Of a stretch of 60,000 bases of DNA, positions 1 through 12,900 are shown piece by piece. Position 1 is the stretch's first letter. Each line of letters starts with the position of its first letter. The notes beneath the pieces are model-generated. The model saw only the letters and a list, made by a program, of their open reading frames with translations. It made no database searches and was not told where the DNA came from. Where the stretch lies: positions 9,364,001-9,424,000 of the forward strand of contig NC_079882.1 in NCBI RefSeq assembly GCF_029227915.1. Reading direction: 5' to 3'. A program made the translations under genes and the position numbers. The stretch is from Hydractinia symbiolongicarpus (lineage: Eukaryota > Cnidaria > Hydrozoa > Anthoathecata > Hydractiniidae).

Positions 1-301
1 CTGACATAAAATCAGGTATTCGTCGTTGACAACTCAACGTATATAACAAACATTTGGACAACATATCATTTGGACGAAGTCCACGCTTTGAAGTTATGTA
101 GGCGAACGATACCTATACGTGTACCAGAAGCTAACCAAGTGTGACACCCCATGTTTTGATTCCATGTAACCTAAACATGAATATCAGGAAAATACAACAA
201 TGATCAATAAAAACTTTAATTAGACACATTAAAGAAATGGGTGATTTTAAAAAAATCCAAGTCATTTTAAAAAAAAACGTCATTTTGAAAAAAACAAACA
301 A

Positions 302-545
302 GTCCTTGGAGATTCCATCCTAACAGCTGTCTTCTTCTTCCCTCCGATCGTAAATATGTTACATTACCCCTGGAGACACATATAGCATTGCTCTAACTTG
401 CTTGCCTGCCACACAAGCACGTTCGCGTTCAGTAGATGGCACCAATTGTGCTGACAACACTGCATTCAAAGTGCGCCGGAGTTGGGACTTAAACTTTCAA
501 CCTTATGATTACAAGTCGAACGCACCACCATTACACCATTTCAAC
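302..545 (-). repeat. tRNA-derived SINE-like repeat
   Basis: Read on the minus strand from 545, there is a degenerate tRNA-like head: an A-box-like TGGTGTAATGGTGGTGC, an anticodon-arm-like CGACTTGTAATC (Thr-TGT type) and a B-box-like AGTTTAAGTCCC. An unrelated 3' body follows to about 302. The acceptor stem is not intact, so this is not a working tRNA gene. Confidence 0.45.
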
Positions 546-785
546 AAAGAAAAACGTCATTTCGTGAAATAAACGTCATTTCGTCAGACAAACGTCATTT
601 TGTCAGAAAAAGACCATTCTGTCAGAAAAAAGTCATTTTGACAGACAAACGCCATTTTGTCACACTAACATCATTTTGTCAGGAAAACGTAACTTCGAAG
701 ACAAACGTCATTTCGTCAGAGAAACATCTCTTCGTTACACAAACAAGGTCATTTCGTCAGACAAAGGTCAAAACGTCAATTAAAG
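545..785. repeat. Minisatellite, about 20-bp unit
   Basis: About a dozen imperfect copies of a unit close to AAACGTCATTTCGTCAGAC run from 545 to 785. The small open frame over it is repeat-derived. Spacerless degenerate copies rule out a CRISPR-like structure. Confidence 0.8.
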
Positions 786-901
786 AAACTACCTTGCGCA
801 CAGATCTTGTTTCATATTGAGTGACGTCAGAGGAGTTTAGCTTTTTAACTTTTGACGATCGTTTGAGATCAGGATCATAGGACTTTCTATTTCTTGTAAA
901 T

Positions 902-3900
902 TCAAACTAAAAAAAAAAGGAAAATGATATTAAAAATGTGAAAATATATATATCTAGTTTTCGAAACAGAATTTGTAAATCGACAGCAACAAATGTCAAC
1001 CTTGTTGGAATCATAAAATTTGTATGTATATTTTTTAAATGTCTTTAAATTATCGTCACTGAATTTTGTATATTCTTTCAGAAAATCTATAGAATCGACG
1101 TCTAGTTCTCTATCAGTAGCATGGCTGTGTAGCGAGGATTCGTTTTTCACTTCTTTTTCTTCGATTGGAATGCGTTCTATTCGGTACACCGACTAAAAAT
1201 TGGAACATCATTTATATTTTCACAGAGTAGCTAGTTATATGTAATACCATGTTTTTTGTCACAAGAAAATTTTAAAGAGAAATGAAAAGACGCAGAATGT
1301 AATTTTAACTTTTATAGTCAATCTCCTGTGTTAAAATAAAACAGTGGTAACAACACGCATGCGCTAAACAGTAAACAGTAGCTACTTTACTGAGCTAAGC
1401 GTTTCTCAACGATAAACACTTAAAAGTATTTATCGTTGGATTTAAGGGCTAACATAACAAAATAAAAATATGCAGCAAACAACTATTTTTTTTTCAGTAG
1501 TTTAACCCTATTCGGTCCGGGGGGGGGGGGGGGGGGGGGGTGGCGGATTCCGCCCCCCTGACGGTTTTTTTTTAATAACTCCTGATTGCTTTGCTATATG
1601 GCTATGATACTTACTGAGTTTCAACATTTATCTATTAGACACCTGCATGCTAATTTTTTAGGTCCCATATCTTTCAGAGGCTTTGATATTGGCCATTACT
1701 CGAAACTACCCCTAAAAATCTCTATGAAATCCTTATAATGGGGAAAATATAATAACTCCTGTTAGGATTATCCTTAGAACTTGAAACTTGCAACACAACT
1801 TTGTTTCATCAAGAAGAATCATTTGGAATAATTTGAACACGTGACTAATCCGATTTCCCGATTTTGTCGGATTTCACCCGAAAATCGGGAAAAAACGGAT
1901 TTTCGGGCAATTTTTGGCAATTTTTTATCCGATCCATGAAAAAACCGGAAAATGTTAAATAACTTTTATTTAGCTTTCAGAAACTTCAAACAGAATGTAA
2001 AAAATCGCTCCAGAACAAAAGTAATTATATTTTAAGCAGATAGTGGCATTTTTAACAATTTTCAAGCTTCTGATGACGTCACAGAAAGTGTGCAGACGCA
2101 AGCAAAAGTTTATTGGCGCCATTTGGTTCCTTTTATGACGTACTATAAGTGTGCCAAGTTTGATTCAATTTGAACAATCCTATGAAAAGTTATTGAGGGG
2201 GGGCGGAATCCGCCCCACCCCCGGTCATAGTATGTTCGAAAAACCCCGGACCGAATAGGGTTAAGTATTCTAAAATACGTACACAACTTTCCTCTTATTC
2301 GAACACAGTGCGGTTTTTACGTTAATAGAACAAAGAAAACTCACCTGGTTTCTCTCAAGATGTAACATCGACTTTGTGGATAAATTTTCTTGATTTACTG
2401 ATACCATCACTTCGCCAGCAATATCAGATGTGACCAATAAATCCAAATAATTGTTATAAGAACAGGACTAAAATGACAGTATAACTCTATTATTACCGCT
2501 CACGGGTTAGCGCTTCAACCTTAGATATAAAGGCGAATTTACTAGAGAGATGGAAATACTACAGTCAGGATTAGTTTTTCCAAACATTAAGATTGGGTTG
2601 GTATTATTTTCAACTAAAAAATTCTACAAATTTTTAAAACAGTCACAGAATTATGATGCGTAAAAAGCATAAAACAAAAATAAATTTAAAACAAATCTGT
2701 TTCCTGCAATAAAAAAGCAGCTTTTACAACTTTTAATTAGATTCTAACTGGTATGCATATGGAACAACAATATTGGACAACGTAATGCGGCATAAGACTT
2801 GATAGAAGTTACAAAAATCCTGTATGCGAGATTATTACAAAGGCGGTTTCTTTGGGACTCGTAAATAGTAAAAATGCGGGAACGATAGAGTAAACACTAA
2901 ATAGATTTTGGATCACAAATGAGAATATGAAAAAACTAACACTGAGAAAAACACTGAGTATGTTCTGAAACTGATTTTTGTTTTCGAGAAAAACCAGCAT
3001 AGCTTTCTGCATGATACCTGATACAACATCATACTCACGAAAACAGAAGCGTTATGTCTTGTAGTTGGATAAGGTTTTTCTTTTTCTTTCTTCACTTCAC
3101 GAAGGAATTGCTCAAGTAACATGCATCTCGCTGAACCAGGTGTAAAATTGAAACAATCATCTTCAGTAAAAAATATACTGAGACGAGGAATTGGCCACTC
3201 TATATCAAATATTATACCTAAACAAAACAGTGTATTTAGTATCAGTGGTTGTTAGCCTAGTAAAACAATTGGAAAACTAGATCACAAATTAAAAAAACAA
3301 CTTAGTCACCAACCTCTTTTGAGAGAACATATTGGTACTTGTGGTTGATGAATATTAAAAACTTTTAGTAATCGATCACCTGAAGCTAAAATTAAAATTT
3401 TAATAAAAAAAAAAAAAACTTTGAAGGCTGGCGATAGCGTTTTTTCACAGAAACGCAGTCAGATTACATAATCTTTAAGCCGAGTTAATAAATGATGTTG
3501 ACCTTATATTGTAAAACACAAAACGTTGTTTAGCAGTCTTTACCTGACGCAATAACATCTTTGTTATAAGGACACCATTTGAGACTTCTGATAGTGTAAG
3601 AGTGTGCATTGATGACAATTGGTGGTAACAACACTAAGACAACAAGTATTCAGTCATAATTTTCATTTTTGAAATCACCATTTGCTTTTCTTCTCCACTA
3701 ATAAAACTCACTCACCTTCTCCGCCAAGGTCTTGAACTCGTAAGAATATTGACTGTGTACAAATGTTCCAAATTCTTATACAGCCTACAAAAAAAAGATT
3801 GTTTGTTTTGGAATGGCGAGATGATTTTGTATGGCTGATGAATGATGGAAAATAGATAAGGAGAATTATTCAAAGACACTCTCTGTCTCTTTGAATAAAG

Positions 3901-6900
3901 TTACTTAGAAAAAGTATTTTCAGTCTGCTGATATTTCTGTTGCAAGACAAAACAGGTAAGAAGGAGTAGCAATGCAGTTATAAGGAACAATTTTCGGAAC
4001 GATTGGGAAAGATGGTTAATCCAAAAATAATTTTACACGATATCAAAATACTATTCATACAAATTAACTAGATAAGGAGTTGCATTTCATTTATAAGTAA
4101 ATAAATAAATTTAAAGAAATAACTTATATATATTGTTTTACCATCGCCATAGCCACCAGCAATCATTTTATGACTATCAAAAGAAGACCATGATAAGGCT
4201 ACACACATCCCAACGCGGTTGTTTTCAAACGATGTAGATTTGTGAGGGATGAGAAGCAATGCAGGCTTCATTTGAACAAACACTAAACAAATAAGCACTG
4301 AATAATTTACTTGTCTTCAAAATATTAATCACCTGGATGGCTATTTTATCATGTTCATATGAAACTTACATTGTTTTGCATCTGAAAGTGTTTCAGGATG
4401 AGGGATACTAAAGTAGAAAATAATAATAATAAGAAAATTATCAAATTGATCAAATTATTTAAGTTACACAAAGCATGAAAAAGCACCTGTATATTCTAAT
4501 TTTGCCATCCCCACAAGCTGTAGCTAGCAAACCAAGTCGTTTCAACACATCATTTTTTTCATCGTCATCCTATAAAAAATAGACAACACCTTGTTGAAAA
4601 ACTTAAAAAAAGGTGTACTTACCTCTTGATTTTTTAAGTTTTGCATATTGACAAATTGTTCATTGTTGTATGTCATGTTTATTGTTATAAAAAGCGCTTT
4701 TGGTAAATACCTGATGCTAACTAATTAAAAGGTCACCCACAAGCATGTACTGACTGATCTTTAGAAACATAAAAAAATTCGCTGGAAAGTGTAGAAAACC
4801 ATTTAAATGTAAGCATTGTGGATAGAGGTCACACTATCATCTAGACGGTTGAAATTCCTGAATTAAAGATACCTGGATTCCAGAGCAACTGCTTGGACAC
4901 CATTTCAAGTCATACACCGGTCCAAATTTATGACAAATACCAAGGCACATTGATGGCTCGTTTCTAGATATAAAAATACACGTGAGCTGCAGGGAAATTA
5001 CAATAGTAAATCTATAACCTAAATACAATAAAACATTATACTAAAAATAAAGAAAAAAAGATAAAAGTAAATACGTTTCATTATATAAGTTCCCAACTTT
5101 CCATATTTGAATTAGACCATTTTCACATACAGCATCGATAACTGTGTGACACTAAAAAACAATTACAAGTCAGACAATCATACCAAAATATTGAAGACAC
5201 TGGCAAGCTGAAATACTGAGAAAAATGTAAAAAATAACGCTGAAAAATAGTTAAAAATTAATTTTATCTTAAAATTTTAGGTAACCTAGTTATTTTAGGT
5301 AATCTAGTTATATTTTAGGTAATCTAGTTATTTTAGGTAATCTAGTTATATTTTAGGTAATCTAGTTATTTTAGGTAATCTAGTTATTTTAGGTAATCTA
5401 GTTATTTTAGGTAATCTAGTTATTTCAGGCACTGAACAATGAATTTATAAATCTACCACCTAATTTATAAACATACCTCTGAGTAGGATCTGTGAGTAGA
5501 AACAGCTAGATATTGAGTTTCCTCCGCTGTATGGAAACAAAGAAGAACTTTAACAATATAATTTACAAATATCTCTCACATTCAGACTGGCAACGAAATT
5601 TGGTGATAACCACCGTTTTGTTATATTGTCACCTAACTTTTAAATTTTTGATTTTCCGTTAGCTAACAGCATTAATAAAATCGTTAGAATACGTAATGAG
5701 TTTTTCCCTTTCGTTAACAGTATTTTCAGTAACTATTCATTTTGCTTATAGGCAGATCTGTGCTTTTTTCTACAGTTTAAAATAACATTTTCACAGTTTA
5801 AAATAACTTATTTCAGAATAGGTAATTTGCTGACTGACAACACCATGAATTTTTCAAAGTGTTATCGACTAATCTCTATAATAATAGCCGTATTGTGTGC
5901 GTTCAAAAGAGTTGCACGCAGCTTTTTTTGGAAATCCCTGCAGAATCCAATTTTTACGGAAATTATGTTGGTAGCACGCAACTTAATTTTAGAATCACAA
6001 CAGAACCCGAAAAAAGGCTTAAGAAGACAATTTTCTTTGGAAGTGATGTTGTGAGGTTTGCATAGGTTATCTTTCGACCATTTTCTCTTATTTTCTGTAT
6101 GTTTTCACATAAGATGAATATATCATCAAGTCTTCTAGACATGTATAAATTTCAAACAAACCAATTTATATATTTTGGCTATGAACGTAGAAATCAAAGC
6201 AGCATCATGCTAGCTATAGCTGGCTATTTTATTTTTTCTTATTCTTTTTAAGTCTTTATTTATTTTGGTATACTATTATTTATTTTTATGTTTGAGTCTA
6301 TCTAGCTAGTTCTTTAGCTAGCTCTGGCCAAAAAGTGAAAGTAGCAAATTGAAGTTGGCTAAACAAAATTTTTAATCAATAACTCTTATGCTAAAGTTAG
6401 GTAGCTACACTTTTCTTTTCTGTTATGAAAACATGCAACACGGTTTATCTGTACTAAGTACTCTGAATAAATATAATATTGACCGATTATTTTCGCTTTT
6501 GTAAAATATATTGAAAATACATTATACCTGAAACATTATAAGGTTGTGGCCTAACACGGAGAATTGCGGTGGATTTTACCACCACGACTAGTAACAATGA
6601 AAAAGTAAAAAAACCTACCAGGCATGGGACACCACTCAAGTGCTTGAACTGGTCCACCCACATTAAATCCAAGACTACAACTACCTGTATAATAAAGAAT
6701 TTCAACATTCAGCAGGAAAATTATTATGAGAGATTTTATAAAAGGTTTTAGTTTTCACATACCCATCAAAGGTGGAAAACTTTCGAAGAGTTTAAGTGAG
6801 CAGGCTTCTGTGTTTTGTGTTTTATACTTTGTGTGGTAATTAACTTCTATGATAGGTGAGGAAGTTGCAAAAGGGATGTAATCTTTGTATTCGCTACAAA

Positions 6901-9900
6901 ATCACAAATGGTATATTTACATAGCAAGAATAGGGATCGGCACGGATACCTTATAATAAAATGTATTTGAAAAAAAAAACAGGAAAAAATACGATATACT
7001 TACTCTTTTAGTATGGAAATTTCAGTTTTTATAGGTAGTAGAGATGGAAAGAGAAATTCTGTAGTAGCATGCTCCTTTAACCTAAATGAAACACGATTTT
7101 AGTTGCACAAAAGATAAAACAAAATCACATTCTAGATTTATTTCTCCTGTTTAACAAAATACAAACGCGACTCTGAAAATACCTTGCTTGATAAGTTATT
7201 AGTGATGCTCTCTAGGAAAATCGACCACTTCTCTTTTCGCATTAAAAAATACGAAATACGGAAATTTCGTATTAAATAATACGGATTTTGTATTTTAAAA
7301 TACGAAATACGAATTTTTCTATTTACTCGTTATTTTAAAATGATACACAGCAACTTTAGAGCTTCACAGCTTCTCGTCATTTTAGAATGATATACGGTAG
7401 CTTAGAAGCTTCCCAGTGACGTTTTCCCGTCATTTTAGAACGAAATACGGCAACTTTTAATTCGTATAAAAAATGAAACGATCTCGAAGACGATTTCTAG
7501 CAAGACGTTACTGTGTCTTTGCATTTTAAATCTACAGGGTATTTTTAGAAATACGTATATTTAGAAATACCACTTTTTAAAAAGCGCGTTTTTTTTTAAA
7601 CACGAAATACGGTTTTTAAAAAAATACACGTATTTTTTAATAAGCAATTCGTATTTTTAAAAATACGAATTAAAAATAGAAGTGGTCGATTTTCTTTGAG
7701 AGCATCACTATACAAAATAAAAGTAATTTATTATTTTCCACGTCATATTTACTCTTATAAAGCCTGCTTATTTTTTTTTTTACCAACCCAACTAATTAAC
7801 TCTCAAAAAGAGACGTTTGAAGTCAACAATACAATAAACATACCATTCTTTAAAAAACAGCGAATCGTACAAAGACCGCACTCTTATTTGTCTTCCTTCA
7901 GCTTTAACAAGAATAGAAAAAATTTTTTTTATTCATTTCAAATTATATAAAACACAAACAATGAAGGCAGTTGTACTTACGTTGATCACTTTCACCAGTA
8001 GATTCTTCACTTGATATTACTTCATCTTCTTCATCTTCAGATTCTGATTCATTTGGTGCTACATATTCTTCATCTCCACTTTCACTTGCATTTCCATCTT
8101 TTTTAAGCTACAAAATAACAAAAGCTCAGTCAAAGCTAGGAAACTAATTCATTGATTTCCCTGTTATACTTCAATAGCTTTCCCTGGCATCCGTGGTACT
8201 GCAAAATGGTAGCTGCAAGTAGCGACGGCCAAAGGAAATATCATGCATTTTTCCATGGGCTAACAACTAATCAAAAATATTATGTAATTGCTCATTTTAA
8301 ATTCAGCAACAAGCACTGAAAATTTGATTTACTAGTCGTTAGCCGGTTGAAAATCCACAGGTTTGCCCGTCCTTTTTATACCGCATTGCGTGCTTCTCGC
8401 TATTGCGCAGCTAAGCTACCATTTTGCGTGACAGACAGACAGACGTATACAGGCATTATAATATAGATTTTACTTTACTCCAGAGTTTCCTTAATTTCTT
8501 CCAAAATGTCCGACAATTATTTCTCTAATTTTTCGAAAAGATGGATGATATTAAAATCTCATAAACATTCTCTGGTTTCCAGGTCACCTTAAACTTTGAG
8601 AATTCTGTTCAATTGCAAGTCTGTTCGAACAAAGGGAACATTTTTGAGTATTGACCTTCTTATAACTCAAATTACGATGACCTAAAAACTAAAGTTACCT
8701 TTTTTTCTTCGATTTCTTTTTTAAGTCCAGATAAAATATCAATCGCTCTAAAATTAACCAATCTATCATGTTAGACTAAGATATATATTTTAGATAGACA
8801 TTTTAGATAGACACTTACTTTGCAGCAGATTTCCTTTTTCTTCTATTACCAGTTTCACTAGTTGTATCTGTTAATATATCTTCACTCAAATTGAACACTT
8901 TTCCTATTTTCTAAAATATAACACAAAAAAATTGTTAAAACAATAACAACAACAACAACAACAACGTAATTCATTCTTTCAAAAAGAATATGGCGTAAAT
9001 ACAATATAAAATTTATGGTAATTTTAACACTTTGACGCATCTCACCTTACAGGTATGTGTACGCGTTGATTGGAAAGATTTATATTCTACGAGACATTTT
9101 TCACATTTCCATAAGTATTTGCACTCTTCAAAATGTTTCCTCACTTCTTTAGCTTCTTTCAGTTCAGCATTGCAAGTGTAGTTGCTACAGTAAATCTGAC
9201 CATTTTGTTGAAGTTCTGATAAGTTTAGCATCAACTAAAAGCGTAAACATGTTCTTTATAGCTGGCAACAATCAGAATGTTTCTCACAATCAGTGTCAGC
9301 TTTTTTCTAACAAACATTATCAGAAAAACATACCTACTTTGGCTTTTAAAAAAGGCAAAATTTAAACATGGAATTTTGGGTACTGAATTTATTCATCACC
9401 CCCTTATTCCAATCACAACAATAATTTTGCATAGAGGATTGCTGCATGTTTCATATTGTTTGTACTTTATTTCTCAATATTTTCACCTCATATTAGTGAG
9501 AGTAGGCGATATAAAACCCATAAATACAATACTTATTATAATTTCAATTAAAAGTTGTAAAAGTTACGTTTTTCATTGCATTGAACAGGTGTGCCAGATC
9601 TATTGTTTTTTTGCTTTATTATCTTGAGACCTTGTAAACCTAGGTTTATGCCTTGAAAAAAATATTCCTGCCTTTCAGTTAAAACCACATTACATTCACA
9701 AGTTCAAACACTAATCTCTGAATATTAAAATTAGTTTTTTGACAACATTTAATCAAATTTTATATATATATTTTTTATTTTGACATCTGCGGTGTTAAAT
9801 GACAATACCATGTGAAAGTCACAAGATTAGCACACTTTTCAAGCTATCATCAGCTACATTCCTATGGATCTGAAACAGGCAAGTTCACAACATTTATTAA

Positions 9901-12900
9901 AGTGAATGCCACATACTTTTTATATGCAAAGTATGGCTTAAAAGCATATGTAAGCAACAGTTGAGCTTGTTTAAAAGAGAAGCTTTTGCATCTTTGGGTG
10001 TTTATATATGACTGTGGTCACATGTAAAATATTTTGAGAGACACAGAATTACGTTTAGACAGTACTAAGGCATAAACGAAAAAAATAACTGATGACTTTA
10101 GGATATAATTAGTTAATGAGTTTTCCTGACCCGTTCAAACTTTGCACATTATTTTTTTGAGTAATTTTTGCCACATTTTTGGACTAAATACGCATGCTTA
10201 AAAACGCATAAATCCTATAAAAAATATTATCATGAAAATACTTACCAATAAATGAAAATTTTTCAGATGTTGTATATATTCATCCATATAAAAGACATCT
10301 TCACTTTTTTTGCATCCCTTAATAGAACATTTTATTTCCATCTTATTGATATCATGCATTATTTTTAAGTTGACTTCATTATGTGGAGTTTTTTCGCATT
10401 TTCGTACATGAGTTAAGAGTTTGATGGGATACACATTTATGTAGGAACAATTTTCGACAGGACATTTTCCTTCTAACTCGATAAAAGTGACTAACCAATC
10501 AGATAGATTAACCTAAATAAATCCAATTGATTGATTTATATTGATGCAGCTTGTAATTCTGAATTATGATTTGTATTTTAAGATGATCGCTAAAAATAAT
10601 TAAAAGATTAAAATCATGCAACTCACGCAATATGATAATGTTTTATCGTATTCAAGTATAGACGAGTTTGTTTTCGTTTTATTGCTGCTTTTATTCTAAA
10701 TTGCAAATTTTTAAATATGTTATTAAAGGAAGTTCACAACCAGGAATCACATTCAAATTATACCTGCAGCGATTTAAGTTTTGTTGTTTTATTATTGCTT
10801 TTCTGAGCATCTGACTTCATTTTCCTTTTCTTTTTTTGCCTTTCTTTACTTTCTGGATCATCATCATCTTCATCATCTCCAGATGACGTGCAACAGTGAT
10901 GTTTACTGACAGATGGTTCGTCCTCATATTCGATAGCACAGTATTTGCATTTCCAAAGATATTTACATTTACGATAGTGGCTAATAATTTCTTCCTGATT
11001 ATCCATGTACTTGGCACAAGTGTAATTTTGACAAACAGCCCAGTTACCTAGTTCCACTTGTTCGAAGTACCAATTCAACTAAAAACAAATTTGGTTGTAG
11101 TAAATAGATATGGCTAATATCACTGTATATAAAGATGAAATAAAATCATTGCAGATTAGTCATTAAATTGGGGAGGAATCATTCCAATCAGTAAAATATA
11201 ATGCACTGGATGGTACATAATAAATTAAAATAATAAATTTTTTTGGACAACTCACAATCTCTTAGTAACATATAAATAATTTACCAGTAAATGTTCTTTA
11301 TTAAAGTGATTGTTCACGTTCTTAGCATTACATACTGCATCACATTCTGGACACTTTAAACTCACGGTAAGAAATTCTTTTAATTTTTTAGTGTCTTTTT
11401 TTAGGCACAATTTGATGTGAGTTACCATAGTGCTAATGCGCCGAAACAGTACTTCCTTGCATTCTTTAGCAGGACAGATAAACTTGTAAGTAGAAACTTT
11501 TGAAGCCCATGTTTTTGTGTCCATGTACTGAATAAAAAGAAAATTAAAACAAAATAAGGTAACAAAATTGAATCTTAATAACAAGGGTTGATAAATTATA
11601 TTTTTCCCATGAATCTGTATGCATATGATTTATTTATTGTACGTTTTCTGATGGCAATGTAACCTTAGCCATTAAATAAAAGCTCAATAATGTGATTGTT
11701 TAAATAAAAAAGTAGTTAACGAATTATTCTTTTGTAACAAAAAGCCTGAAATGTGTGGTAGTAGTGACATTAAGTTATTACCATGTGTAATAACCAGAAA
11801 ACTGAAAAGGTCGAGGTACAAAAAATCATACTCCCTTTATTGCACCAATATAGACATGTTACTAAATAATTTATTATTTACGATTTGCTAATTTTGAAAT
11901 TTTCTATAAATAGACACACTATCTTTCAGTATTTTTCAGTATTCTTTTTTGGCAGCAAAATAAGCTACCATCTGCAATGCATAGCAGTAAAATTGAAAGC
12001 TTGTTTCGTGGAGGAAGCAAAGGCAACATGGTATGGTACTTGTTAAAAATGCTGTGCTAAATAACCACAAGCTCGACTTTTTGTAAGTCACTAAAGTAAA
12101 AAATTAAAAGCTCGTTTGTAACTCCATATGTTGACAAACTTAATATAATATTTCGTAAAACATACCTTTATATTTTCCACCCTTACTTTTGCATCTACAA
12201 TTCGTATATTATAAGTCTTTTTTTTATTTTCAGATTTCACAGCTGTAGTATTTTTATCAGCTGCCTCTAGTGGTGAATTGACATTTCTAGAAGCAGTTAA
12301 AATACATAAAGGTGAAGATGACAAATGCTTTGATGATGCAGATGATTTCTCTGAAATTTTTGATTTTAAAATCTCGCCACTATTATTTTTGTTGAGAGAT
12401 AAATCAATGTTCTCGTCATCTAGTTCAAATTGTGATTGTGTTTTATCTTTAAAATTATTACGTAAACTTTGATATCTTGGCGTACTTTGGTCATTTACCA
12501 TATCTGTAGAATATTCTTTATCTGAGTCTAGTATATTTAGCGTTATATTCATCGACGGATTGGAGAATGAAGAAGAGGCTGTATCCAATTCCAAAGGAAG
12601 TGATTCATTTTGGGATATATTTTGTATAATAGAATTTCTCTTTTTAAAATCTTCCATAAAAGAATCTCGTAAAGAATCTTTTTTCTGGTGTAAATTTGAT
12701 GTTGATTGCTCAGAACTTATTTCTTCGTCATCTGGTAATATTTTCTTTGATTTTTCCTAAATAGACGCAATTATTGGTGAAATACACGAAAATATAACTT
12801 GCATTGCTAACATCTGCAAACTAACTTGTAATATTATAATAAATTAATCTCGATTTAGACTAGGTTGTTTGTCAGGTGAGTTCCATGTTTCCTCTCTAAA

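Larger units (their letters stand above)
902..7901 (-). other. GTF3C2: GTF3C2/TFIIIC110 WD40 region, exons 35-50
   Basis: Exons 7844-7901, 7004-7081, 6763-6893, 6619-6684, 5477-5526, 5075-5151, 4873-4963, 4487-4569, 4370-4407, 4142-4282, 3716-3784, 3544-3633, 3314-3385, 3039-3217, 2345-2467 and 902-1192. Blocks recognisable against human GTF3C2, in order: GGPVQALEWCP; GPVYDLKWCP; LGLLATACGDGKIRIYS followed by IPHPE; ALSWSSF...IAGGYGDG; AHSYTIRSLKWCP; ASGDRLLKVF with SLKR; DIAGEVMVSV. Together they cover most of the beta-propeller. The final exon has the expected charged segment but stops after an odd hydrophobic stretch at 902, short of the last propeller blade known in human. The last exon's end is the least certain boundary. 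Confidence 0.85.

Noticed and set aside
470-545. Functional tRNA-Thr gene
   Set aside because: Acceptor stem and T-arm pairing are not intact; better explained as a tRNA-derived SINE head.
545-785. CRISPR-like array
   Set aside because: Degenerate contiguous minisatellite without spacers, in an animal genome.
2809-3122. Small hydrophobic minus-strand proteins
   Set aside because: Intron read-through from the GTF3C2 exon at 3039-3217.
6536-6558. An extra mini-exon between 6619-6684 and 5477-5526
   Set aside because: Including it breaks the phase. Joining 6619-6684 straight to 5477-5526 keeps the frame and reproduces the GTF3C2 block order.
9277-9627. 116-codon plus-strand frame
   Set aside because: Lies in an intron, hydrophobic AT-driven sequence, no family resemblance.
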